From DTU089 sp002440045 (GTDB lineage: Bacteria > Bacillota > Clostridia > Oscillospirales > Acutalibacteraceae): a stretch of 54,354 bases of DNA. The stretch lies in the NCBI GenBank assembly GCA_937885695.1, contig CALABP010000023.1, positions 1 through 54,354 on the forward strand. Direction: 5' to 3'. Numbering within the stretch: the stretch's first letter is position 1; the number at the start of each line of letters is the position of its first letter. Made by a program: the position numbers and the translations under genes. Shown here one piece after another: positions 17,309-23,735 of the stretch. The notes beneath the pieces were generated by a model. It worked only from the letters and a program-made list of their open reading frames with translations. It was not told the origin of the DNA and made no database searches.

Positions 17309-18402
17309 AGGCGCACCTCTTTTCCGTATCTGCCGACAAGCTTTACGTTTGTGCAGACTTCGTTAAGCTTTTCAAATATTTCACGCTGTTTTTCATCGCC
17401 GAAGTCGCCCGAGGCTTCAAGAAGGAAATAGTAGTTCCAAATAACCTCTTTTGACGGACGGCTTTTAAGAGCCTTTAAGTTGTAACCCTCTTCACCGAAA
17501 ACGGCAAGCGCTTTTCCGAGCGAGCCCGCCTCGTCTTTGACGGTAAACATAATTATAAAATTACAGTTTTCCGAGCATTGCGCCGGTGTACGCGAAAAAA
17601 CAGCGAACCGCGTTGTGTTGAGCGAATCGTTATTAATTTTGCGGCAAAGAAGCTTTAAGCCGTATCTTTCGCCCGCCTCAAGACTGCAAATCACGGCGCA
17701 GCTTTTATCTTTGTTTTCAAAAACCGTTTTTGCGGCAAGAGCGGTATTTTCGCACTCAACGGTATTGAGCTTTTGCTTTTCTATAAATTCCGAGCACTGA
17801 CCGAGCGCCTGCGGATGGCTCATTACATTTTTTATATCCGAAAAAGAAGCGCTGTCAAGGGCGAATAAATGATGCTCAACGGGCAGGTCGTAAACGCCGT
17901 TAACATAAAGAGAGCCGAAGTATTCAAGGTCAAGAACCTGTGCAACGTCGCCCTCAAAGCTGTTTTCAAGCGGCAGCACGGCGCAGTCGCATTCGCCTTT
18001 TTCAACAGCGCGGTAAGCGGCTTTAAAATCCCCGTAAGAAATCTTTTTTGCCTCGGGGAAAACTCTTTCGGCGGCAATGTATGCAAACGCGCCCTTAACG
18101 CCCGAATATGCAACGCGCATACCGTCAAGAAGCCGCCGCTGATATTCCTTTGAAACAGCCATTGTATCTTTTAAAAATGTAACGTAGTATTCGCGTATTG
18201 CGTCGTTTTCGATATATTTTTCGTTTTTCTCAATAAGAAGAGCTTCGCGCGTTTTATCTTCAATCGGCAGTCCGTTTTGCTTTTTATAGGCGGCTATTTT
18301 TTCAGCCGCCGCCATACGTTTTTCAAAAAGACGCGCCATTTCGCGGTCGGTATTATTAATTTCTTCTCTTGCGGCATCAAGCGCCGAGATGTTGTTTTCC
18401 AT
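17305..18402 (-). CDS. pheA: Bifunctional chorismate mutase/prephenate dehydratase (P-protein)
   Basis: 365 residues with three domains. An AroQ-type chorismate mutase (about 1-90, 'ALDAAREEINNTDREMARLF') is followed by prephenate dehydratase (about 105-280, 'VAYSGVKGAFAYIAAERVFP', 'AVLPLENSFEGDVAQV', 'MSHPQALGQCSEFI', 'NTTRFAVF'). An ACT regulatory domain ends the protein (about 290-365, 'LGKALAVFGEEGYNLKALKSRP'), where Phe normally exerts feedback. Start: ATG at 18402 with AGAGGA upstream; the open frame to 18456 overlaps the attenuator and is not used. It is the first structural gene of the aro operon, directly after the leader-peptide attenuator. Confidence 0.95.
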   Translation of the reverse strand: MENNISALDAAREEINNTDREMARLFEKRMAAAEKIAAYKKQNGLPIEDKTREALLIEKNEKYIENDAIREYYVTFLKDTMAVSKEYQRRLLDGMRVAYSGVKGAFAYIAAERVFPEAKKISYGDFKAAYRAVEKGECDCAVLPLENSFEGDVAQVLDLEYFGSLYVNGVYDLPVEHHLFALDSASFSDIKNVMSHPQALGQCSEFIEKQKLNTVECENTALAAKTVFENKDKSCAVICSLEAGERYGLKLLCRKINNDSLNTTRFAVFSRTPAQCSENCNFIIMFTVKDEAGSLGKALAVFGEEGYNLKALKSRPSKEVIWNYYFLLEASGDFGDEKQREIFEKLNEVCTNVKLVGRYGKEVRL

Positions 18403-18420
18403 ATTAATCCTCTGTTTCAA

Positions 18421-18470
18421 AAATAAAAAGCCCGCTTTATATCGCGCAAAATGCACGACACATAGCGGAC
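18421..18470 (-). terminator. Attenuator terminator of the pheA-aro operon
   Basis: The stem GTCCGCT/AGCGGGC (18470-18464 with 18436-18430) extends through a second helix TGTCGTGC/GCGCGATA and is followed by TTTTTATTTTT. Its 5' half is also complementary to leader-peptide codons 17-20 (18512-18503), giving a competing antiterminator. Confidence 0.85.
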
Positions 18471-18491
18471 CCGTTATTGCACTGCTAAAAT

Positions 18492-18560
18492 TCAGGCGCG
18501 CAAACGATCCGCAGAAATATAATACATAAATCGATTAAAGAAATATGCAGTGCGAATCAT
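18492..18560 (-). CDS. Phe/Tyr-rich leader peptide of the pheA-aro operon
   Basis: A 22-codon ORF with AAAGAGGTG seven bases before its ATG. It encodes three Phe and three Tyr within residues 6-14 ('YFFNRFMYY'), then ends at TGA before the terminator. Codons 3-5 (18553-18547, GCACTGC) pair with 18485-18479 (GCAGTGC). Codons 17-20 (18512-18503) pair with 18475-18465, overlapping the terminator's 5' arm. A ribosome stalled at the Tyr/Phe codons would mask the first helix and leave the antiterminator free; one reaching the stop would cover it and allow termination. This is the logic of enteric phe/trp attenuators. The peptide is too short for ordinary ORF calling. Confidence 0.8.
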   Translation of the reverse strand: MIRTAYFFNRFMYYISADRLRA

Positions 18561-18592
18561 TTGTTTCACCTCTTTAAAAAAACTACTTTTAC

Positions 18593-18621
18593 ATTCTACT
18601 CTCGGGTAAAATCTTTGTCAA
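18593..18621 (-). promoter_or_regulatory. Promoter of the pheA-aro operon
   Basis: TTGACA (18621-18616), 17 bp, TAGAAT (18598-18593), about 30 bases upstream of the leader-peptide ATG. Confidence 0.85.
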
Positions 18622-18629
18622 GCATTTTT

Positions 18630-18977
18630 TCATTTTTCGTGCTTTTCAACAATTTCGGCAAAGCCGTATATAAGCGCCGATATAAATCTTGCTATAAGCA
18701 CCGAAATAAGCACCGCCGAAATTATAGGTAAAATGAGCACCGAGAAAAGCTCTGCGCCCAAATTTGCGAATATCGCAACCGTGCCGACAACTGCCGCAAC
18801 GATTGTGATAAAGATGTTAACAGCAAAAATAAGAACAGAAAATCTTTTTAAACTGAGCGAGCAGTTTTTAAAGAATTTAAACCCGTCCTTCTGCGATTTT
18901 TCGGCTTCGGGCGCTGCGGGTGCCGCATTGGCATCAGCCTGTAAATTGTTATTATCAAAATCAAAATTGTCTGCCAT
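18630..18977 (-). CDS. Small membrane protein, two predicted TM segments
   Basis: 115 residues, not recognised. An Asn/Ala/Pro-rich acidic N-terminal tail (1-30) is followed by two hydrophobic helices (about 47-70 and 77-104) and a short charged end 'EIVEKHEK'. GGAGGA lies nine bases before the ATG. It is the third gene of a HAD phosphatase-lipoprotein-membrane protein run on the minus strand. No functional motif is seen. Confidence 0.7.
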   Translation of the reverse strand: MADNFDFDNNNLQADANAAPAAPEAEKSQKDGFKFFKNCSLSLKRFSVLIFAVNIFITIVAAVVGTVAIFANLGAELFSVLILPIISAVLISVLIARFISALIYGFAEIVEKHEK

Positions 18978-18995
18978 TTCAATATCCTCCGTTAA

Positions 18996-19742
18996 TTAAA
19001 ACCAGCCGTCGTCGATATCGCCCGTTGCAAGGTGAACGTCGCCCTCTTTTTGGGGTGCTGTTGTGTTGTTTTTGCCGCCACTTCCCGAAGGAGCGGTTGT
19101 GCCTTTGTTGCCGCCGTCTGCTTTCTTGGTTTCGGAAGCCGAAGCTTCGGCTTCACTTTCGCTTTCAGCCTGCGAAGATGAAGACTCAGAAACTTTTCCG
19201 CCGATTGTGTTGTTTTTTACGGCTTCGGTAACGTCATCGGGAACGTCGGGCGAATCGGAAGCAATTTTTGAAAGCATTGTAAGCTTGCCGTCTTTAAAGG
19301 CATAAGTTACATAATAAAGCTTGCCGTCTTCAATTACAGAAGAAATAAGCTGTTTTTTATCGGTGCTGACTGCAACCGTCGTAAGCTCTGAAAGCTCCTT
19401 TGAATAGACAAAAAGCTTTGTCTTTGAATCAAAAAGCCAGAAAATATAGCGGATTGAGTCGCCGTCTTTTCCTATAGCAAGGCAAAGGTCTTTATATCCG
19501 TCAAAATCGACGTCAACAAAATAAACGTGTTCTTTTGCAAAGGCTATATCAAGCCCCGAAAGCTTTTCGGCAGGATATTTTTCAGTCTGAAAAACTTTTT
19601 TGCCGTTAAAAATCACAACCTCGGACTCTTTTACTTCGGCGCTGAAATCGTATCCGTCCTTATTTTTGCCGCAGGACGTCGCCGCAAAAAGCATTCCCGA
19701 AAGAGTTAAAAGCGCAAGGGCGACTGCAATAATTCTTTTCAT
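18996..19742 (-). CDS. Putative lipoprotein, Ser/Glu-rich C-terminus
   Basis: 248 residues. A lipoprotein signal ends 'FAATSC' (lipid Cys about residue 24). The central part (about 30-165) reads like repeated beta strands, with 'YFVDVDFDGYKDLCLAIG', resembling the D.DGY.D segments of FG-GAP/VCBS-like extracellular domains. The tail (about 185-248) is low-complexity Ser/Glu/Ala/Gly. Export is clear; function is unknown. It lies 13 bases after the HAD gene. Confidence 0.7.
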   Translation of the reverse strand: MKRIIAVALALLTLSGMLFAATSCGKNKDGYDFSAEVKESEVVIFNGKKVFQTEKYPAEKLSGLDIAFAKEHVYFVDVDFDGYKDLCLAIGKDGDSIRYIFWLFDSKTKLFVYSKELSELTTVAVSTDKKQLISSVIEDGKLYYVTYAFKDGKLTMLSKIASDSPDVPDDVTEAVKNNTIGGKVSESSSSQAESESEAEASASETKKADGGNKGTTAPSGSGGKNNTTAPQKEGDVHLATGDIDDGWF

Positions 19743-19755
19743 AAATATTCCTCCG

Positions 19756-20364
19756 TTAAATTTTTACGCCGAGAGAAGAAAGCCGCATTTTAAGCCCCAA
19801 AATGTCGGGTGCTTTATAAACGTAACCGTCCATTCCGAGTTTTTTTGCCGCTTCGATATTTACGGCGTTATCGTCAATAAAAAAACATTCCTCCGGCACA
19901 AGCGAAAACTTTTTGAAAAAAGCTTCGTAAATTTCTTTTTCGGGCTTTATGTAACCGTATAAAGCCGAGATAAACAGCCCGTCAAGAAGCGAAAGCGCGG
20001 GAATGTCAAAGTACCTGTCAAACACGCGCACCGAAGCGTTTGAAAGAAGATATGTTTTATACCCCGCCTTTTTCAGTGAAGCGATAAATTCATACATATC
20101 TTCAAAAGGCGGCATATAGGGGTAAAAATCGGTAACCATATCTTTAACAAGCGCGTGCGTTTCTTTCGGAAGAGTTTTAAGCATAAGCGGAAGCGCTTCG
20201 CTGAATTCAAGCGTGCCGCGGTCGAGACTGCGCCAAAGCTCGCTGTCAAAAACGTTCTTTTTTACAATTTCGCGGTACTCTTCGGGAAAATATTCTTCGA
20301 CGGTTTTTTTGACGTTGAAATCAAGTATTACGCCGCCCATATCAAAAACAATATTTTTTATCAA
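19756..20364 (-). CDS. HAD-superfamily phosphatase (subclass IA)
   Basis: 202 residues. Motif I 'IVFDMGGVILDF' (nucleophile Asp), motif II 'YLLSNAS', motif III Lys in 'YGYIKPEKEIYEAF' and motif IV 'FFIDDNAVNIEAA'. A helical cap lies between motifs I and II, as in subclass IA (YihX/haloacid dehalogenase-like). The substrate cannot be told. It starts with TTG behind CGGAGGG and has its own promoter; it is probably the first gene of a three-gene run. Confidence 0.85.
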   Translation of the reverse strand: MIKNIVFDMGGVILDFNVKKTVEEYFPEEYREIVKKNVFDSELWRSLDRGTLEFSEALPLMLKTLPKETHALVKDMVTDFYPYMPPFEDMYEFIASLKKAGYKTYLLSNASVRVFDRYFDIPALSLLDGLFISALYGYIKPEKEIYEAFFKKFSLVPEECFFIDDNAVNIEAAKKLGMDGYVYKAPDILGLKMRLSSLGVKI

Positions 20365-20396
20365 AACAAGCCCTCCGAAGCCTAAACTGCTTTTTA

Positions 20397-20424
20397 ATTA
20401 TAACATCTAAAAAAATTTTTTCAA
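20397..20424 (-). promoter_or_regulatory. Promoter of the HAD phosphatase run
   Basis: -35 TTGAAA (20424-20419), 16 bp, -10 TATAAT (20402-20397). Confidence 0.65.
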
Positions 20425-20451
20425 TAAATTCTCAAAAAATTTAAAAAACCG

Positions 20452-20480
20452 CTTTTAAATCTTAAAAATCTTGATATAAT
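20452..20480 (+). promoter_or_regulatory. Probable nagB promoter
   Basis: A clear -10 TATAAT (20475-20480) preceded by TTGA; the -35 region (CTTTTA, 20452-20457) is poor. No cre-like or NagR-like operator was recognised. Confidence 0.45.
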
Positions 20481-20513
20481 ATCTTAGAAATATTTATTCC
20501 TGGGGTGGTTATT

Positions 20514-21242
20514 GTGGATATACGAATTTTAAAAACCGCTGATGAAATCGGCATTGAAGCCGCAAAGCTTTTTACCGATGCAGTAAAAGAAAAGCCCGAC
20601 TGTGTTTTGGGTCTTGCAACGGGTGCAACGCCTGTTCCGACCTATAAAAACATCATTAAAACTTTTGAGGGCGGCGAAGTCTCTTTTGCAGACGTCAAAA
20701 CATACAATCTTGACGAATACTGCGCTCTTCCGAAGAACGACAAAAACAGCTATTACACTTTTATGCACAAACAGCTTTTTGACTCGCTCGACATTAAAGA
20801 AGAAAACGTTCATTTTCTTGACGGCAATGCTTCAGACACAGAAAAAGAGTGCGAGAGATACGACGCCGAAATAATTAACGGCGGCGGCATTGATTTGCAG
20901 CTTCTCGGAATCGGCAACAACGCGCACATCGGCTTTAACGAGCCGAGCGGCAAATTTACCGAAGGCTCTTTTAAAGTAAAGCTCACCGAGAGCACCATAA
21001 ACGCCAACAAAATCTATTTTACGGACAGCGAAATGCCCCGTTACGCGCTCACAATGGGCATAGGAATGATTATGAGAGCTAAAAAAATCGTTCTTATAGC
21101 AACCGGCGCAAAAAAGGCCGAAGCCGTTAAAAATATGATTGAAGGCCCTGTTACACCCGAGGTGCCTGCGTCGGTTCTTCAAAATCACAACGACGTTGTA
21201 ATTTTCCTTGACGAAGCGGCGGCTTCACTTCTTTCAAAATAA
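20514..21242 (+). CDS. nagB: Glucosamine-6-phosphate deaminase
   Basis: 242 residues; converts glucosamine 6-phosphate to fructose 6-phosphate and ammonia, feeding amino sugars into glycolysis. Motifs: 'GLATGATPVPTYKNI' (phosphate loop), 'TYNLDEYCALP' with the catalytic Asp-Glu, 'NAHIGFNEPSG' with the active His, and 'MGIGMIMRAKKIVLIATG'. I start at GTG 20514 because GGGGTGG lies five bases upstream; an in-frame GTG at 20505 overlaps that site. It stands alone, without nagA nearby. Confidence 0.93.
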   Translation: MDIRILKTADEIGIEAAKLFTDAVKEKPDCVLGLATGATPVPTYKNIIKTFEGGEVSFADVKTYNLDEYCALPKNDKNSYYTFMHKQLFDSLDIKEENVHFLDGNASDTEKECERYDAEIINGGGIDLQLLGIGNNAHIGFNEPSGKFTEGSFKVKLTESTINANKIYFTDSEMPRYALTMGIGMIMRAKKIVLIATGAKKAEAVKNMIEGPVTPEVPASVLQNHNDVVIFLDEAAASLLSK

Positions 21243-21258
21243 CTTTTTGAACGCAAAA

Positions 21259-21294
21259 AACTCCGAGGCAGTAAAGCTTCGGAGTTTTGTTTTT
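21259..21294. terminator. Terminator after nagB, possibly bidirectional
   Basis: The 8-bp stem AACTCCGA/TCGGAGTT (21259-21266 with 21279-21286) is followed by TTGTTTTT; the minus side also has a T-rich run, useful for the gene ending at 21318. Confidence 0.75.
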
Positions 21295-21317
21295 CGGTAT
21301 CTTCGGCATTAAGCCTT

Positions 21318-21827
21318 TCATACGACCTTAAATGTATAAAGATATTCTTCGCCGTCGGCGGCGTTCTTTTCGATAACAAGCTGAACAAACTTCCCTGCGG
21401 CGACGGCTGAATATGTAAAGTCGCCGCTTTTTTTATCGTATTTCGGCGCGGTCTGCGAAAAATCCGTTTCCTTAATGAAAATATAAAGAATTTTCGGCAA
21501 AAACGAGTCGGAATACTCCGAAATTGCACGCGAGAACGAAAGCGCTTGCGAGGTTACGGTGCAATTATCATTTAAAAACAAAATTTCTGTTCCCGAAAGC
21601 ACCGACGGCTCACGGTCTGTAACGAGAAAAGAAAAACCGCCGTCTTTTTTACAGATATTAAAACTCGTTATGTGCCCGTTATAAACGCATCTGACAGCCC
21701 TCTCTTTTGAAAAATCGACCTCAACTGATTTCGGCTTAACGGGCTTATTCAAAGCGCCGCAAGAAGTGCAAAAGGAAAAAGCTAAAACAAGCGGCAACAG
21801 AAAAAGAGATTTTTTAATATTATTCAC
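21318..21827 (-). CDS. Putative lipoprotein
   Basis: 169 residues, not recognised. The N-terminal signal 'SLFLLPLVLAFSFCTSCG' ends in a lipobox (Cys about 23). The remainder is a single small beta-rich domain without repeats. Its start overlaps the nnrD stop by 8 bases, so it is translationally coupled to nnrD and presumably in the acpS-nnrD unit. Function is unknown. Confidence 0.65.
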   Translation of the reverse strand: MNNIKKSLFLLPLVLAFSFCTSCGALNKPVKPKSVEVDFSKERAVRCVYNGHITSFNICKKDGGFSFLVTDREPSVLSGTEILFLNDNCTVTSQALSFSRAISEYSDSFLPKILYIFIKETDFSQTAPKYDKKSGDFTYSAVAAGKFVQLVIEKNAADGEEYLYTFKVV

Positions 21828-22722
21828 CTGCCGAAATTATCGCTTTAAAGGCAGACGGCAAAGCGTTTGCGCAGTCGCCCGGTAGCATTGAATACGGCGT
21901 AAGCTCATCTTTTAAAATTTCGGAAGTAAGTCCGTGAATGTAAGCGCCCACAGCCGCCGCTTCATAAAGACCGCCTATGCCTGACGCCGCAAGACCAGCG
22001 ATAATGCCCGAAAGCAAATCGCCCGAGCCGCCTTTTGCAAGCCCCGAATTGCCAGTCGTATTCACAAGAAGGCGCTTGCCGTTTTCAAAAACAAGCGTTC
22101 TGTGCCCTTTAAGAAGCGTTGTTACATTGTATTCGCGGCAAAACTCTGTTATTACCGTCTCTCTTGCTTTTTCGATAGAGGCAACGTTTTTGTTTATAAG
22201 CCGCGACATTTCGCCGGGATGCGGAGTAATGAGTATTTCGCAGTTTCGCTTTTTTAATACGGAAACATCGCCGCAAATGCAGTTAAGAGCGTCCGCGTCA
22301 AGAATAAGCGGCGTGCTGTTTTTTGTTATAAGTGCATTAGTCAGCGTTTTTGTTTCGGGAAAAACGCCGACGCCGCAGCCGAACAAAACAACGTCGCTTT
22401 TTTTGGCGGCGTCAAGTATCTCAGCCTCGTTTTTCAAATCAAAAGCACCGTTTTCAGAGGTTTCAAGCGGCATAAAAACACACTCTTGCAACGAAGAAAG
22501 AATGGGCGTATAAAGCACATCGGGAAAGGCAAGCTTAACAAGCCCCGCACCGCTTCTTAAAGCGCCCTTTGAAGCAAGCACGGCGCACCCGCACATATTT
22601 TTGCTTCCGCAAATAATCAGCGCTTTTCCGAAAGAGCCTTTGTTTGAGTCGTCCGACCTTTTCGGCAAAAGGGCTTTTACATCTTCTGTACCGAGTGAAG
22701 CCGTGTTTATTAAATCGCTCAT
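21820..22722 (-). CDS. nnrD: ADP-dependent NAD(P)H-hydrate dehydratase
   Basis: 300 residues, ribokinase-like fold. It repairs the hydrated forms of NADH/NADPH using ADP. Motifs: 'NKGSFGKALIICGS', 'GALRSGAGLVKLAFP', 'LILDADALN', 'ITPHPGEMSRL' and the catalytic 'GLAKGGSGDLLSGIIAG'. The N-terminal epimerase domain (NnrE), often fused to it, is missing here. It overlaps the acpS stop by 4 bases; acpS-nnrD is a frequent pairing in Firmicutes, which supports the identity of the broken acpS. Confidence 0.9.
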   Translation of the reverse strand: MSDLINTASLGTEDVKALLPKRSDDSNKGSFGKALIICGSKNMCGCAVLASKGALRSGAGLVKLAFPDVLYTPILSSLQECVFMPLETSENGAFDLKNEAEILDAAKKSDVVLFGCGVGVFPETKTLTNALITKNSTPLILDADALNCICGDVSVLKKRNCEILITPHPGEMSRLINKNVASIEKARETVITEFCREYNVTTLLKGHRTLVFENGKRLLVNTTGNSGLAKGGSGDLLSGIIAGLAASGIGGLYEAAAVGAYIHGLTSEILKDELTPYSMLPGDCANALPSAFKAIISAGE

Positions 22723-23077
22723 TTTTCTCCCCCTTTAAAGCCTATTACCACAGCCGTGGCAACTAAAGAAGTATGCGTTATGCTTACGTCAAACGAAAGT
22801 CCCTTTTCATCGGCAAGCTTTTTTGCCGTACCTAAAAGGCGCAGATAAGGCTTTCCCGTGCTTTCGTGAAGAAGCGAAACCTCGTTTAAAGAAAAGCCAG
22901 AAAGCCCTGTACCCAAAACCTTTGAAAAAGCCTCTTTGGCGGCAAAGGCGGCGGCAATATGCTCCGACTTAAAGCCGCGCTTTGAAAATTCTTCGCGCTC
23001 ACTTTCTGAATAAAGCTGTCTTTATTATTTAAACCGTCTATTCTGGAAATTTCAACGCTGTCTATTCCGACAAACAT
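22719..23077 (-). pseudogene. acpS: Holo-[acyl-carrier-protein] synthase, frameshifted
   Basis: Two overlapping frames together encode AcpS. Frame one (from ATG 23077, GGGGTG upstream) gives 'MFVGIDSVEISRIDGL' up to 'DSFIQKV'. Frame two gives 'YSESEREEFSKRGF', 'HIAAAFAAKEAFSKVLG' (catalytic Glu-Lys motif), 'LHESTGKPYL' and 'FDVSITHTSLVATAVV'. The shift falls around 23000-23012. Inserting 13 bases to make a tandem TTATTCAGAAAGT would restore one frame reading 'SFIQKVYSESEREEF', so loss of one repeat unit is a likely cause. AcpS attaches phosphopantetheine to ACP and is usually essential, so this may be a sequencing or assembly error, or another transferase substitutes. Confidence 0.8.
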
Positions 23078-23084
23078 AAAAGCA

Positions 23085-23152
23085 CCCCGTCATACAATAA
23101 CGCTTGCAAAGTAAATTTAAAATGCCTTGCAACTGTTATTATAATGACGGGG
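23085..23152. repeat. 68-bp imperfect inverted repeat spanning the acpS promoter and ribosome site
   Basis: Arms CCCCGTCAT (23085-23093) and ATGACGGGG (23144-23152) enclose further complementary blocks AATAAC/GTTATT and TTGCAA/TTGCAA. The right arm lies in the acpS promoter spacer and the left arm includes the acpS ribosome site (GGGGTG). On the minus strand it is followed by TTTTATGTTTG, so it could also end transcripts coming from the gene at 23183. Confidence 0.7.
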
Positions 23153-23166
23153 CGCTCATAAATCAA
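23138..23166 (-). promoter_or_regulatory. acpS-nnrD promoter
   Basis: -35 TTGATT (23166-23161), 17 bp, -10 TATAAT (23143-23138), overlapping the inverted repeat. Confidence 0.7.
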
Positions 23167-23182
23167 TATGAAAGAACAAATC

Positions 23183-23443
23183 TCACGCAGTCTTTTTTGT
23201 TTTAATTGCGGCAGAAGCCTCGCGCTTTGAGTCAATCGGCATAATTTCGGCGCTCTTTTGAACGTCGGCGCGCTTGCCCTGCTTTTCTTTTAAAGTCAAA
23301 ATGCAGGCCTTAAAAAAGCACTTTATAAATTTAGCGGACTTTCTTTCAAAGCGGATAAATGATTTTTCGTTATATATGCCGACGCAAACGAGAAGAATAA
23401 CGCAGATTTCTATTAAAGCCTTAAAAAGAGTAAGTGTTGTCAT
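23183..23443 (-). CDS. Small single-pass membrane protein, candidate SOS-regulated
   Basis: 86 residues from the ATG at 23443, chosen for GGAGG seven bases upstream. One N-terminal hydrophobic helix (about 5-25) is followed by a strongly basic amphipathic stretch ('FIRFERKSAKFIKCFFK') and a Lys/Ala-rich tail. No enzyme motif and no LysM domain. The promoter is bracketed by two LexA-like boxes, so it may be a DNA-damage gene. In other Firmicutes, small N-terminally anchored SOS proteins (YneA, SosA, ChiA) block division. That parallel rests on size, topology and promoter only; I see no sequence similarity and lexA is not in the window. Confidence 0.7.
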   Translation of the reverse strand: MTTLTLFKALIEICVILLVCVGIYNEKSFIRFERKSAKFIKCFFKACILTLKEKQGKRADVQKSAEIMPIDSKREASAAIKTKKTA

Positions 23444-23466
23444 AAATATACCTCCGAACACATTGT

Positions 23467-23529
23467 GAACATTTGTTTGTTGTGACTTTATTATAGCACA
23501 GAATTTTTGTTTGTCAACACAAATGTTCG
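23467..23529 (-). promoter_or_regulatory. Promoter flanked by two LexA-like operators
   Basis: Promoter TTGACA (23517-23512), 16 bp, TATAAT (23495-23490). Box A, 23467-23478, reads GAACATTTGTTT on the plus strand, just downstream of the -10. Box B, 23529-23516, reads CGAACATTTGTGTT on the minus strand and overlaps the -35. Both share GAACATTTGT in opposite orientations and resemble the Gram-positive LexA site (CGAACATATGTTCG), about 10-11 of 14 positions each. Confidence 0.65.
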
Positions 23530-23635
23530 CACTTTTTTAAAAAACCTGTACCATTAATGGGACTTTGCGCCTGTTTTTTCAAAAAAACTCCATAATTTTT
23601 AATTTTCCTCTCTGAATTTGATTTTAAAAGTTTTT

Positions 23636-23676
23636 TTGTCAAAACTATTTATATTTAGTAAAATATATTGTATAAT
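23636..23676 (+). promoter_or_regulatory. obgE promoter region
   Basis: TTGTCA (23636-23641), 17 bp, TAAAAT (23659-23664). A second -10, TATAAT (23671-23676), could be served by TTATAT at 23649-23654. Confidence 0.6.
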
Positions 23677-23692
23677 GAATTGTAACTACGGT

Positions 23693-23713
23693 TTTCGGGG
23701 CACATCCCCGAAA
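23693..23713 (+). other. Stable hairpin in the obgE leader
   Basis: A perfect 8-bp stem TTTCGGGG/CCCCGAAA with a 5-base loop, 22 bases before the obgE ATG and without a U-tract. It could protect the mRNA 5' end or affect translation. Confidence 0.5.
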
Positions 23714-23735
23714 GCTAAAATCCACGGAGGACAAA

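Noticed and set aside
23551..23560. A perfect 10-bp palindrome CCATTAATGG upstream of obgE as an operator.
   Set aside because: It is short, lies far from the obgE promoter and has no second copy nearby; chance is a sufficient explanation.
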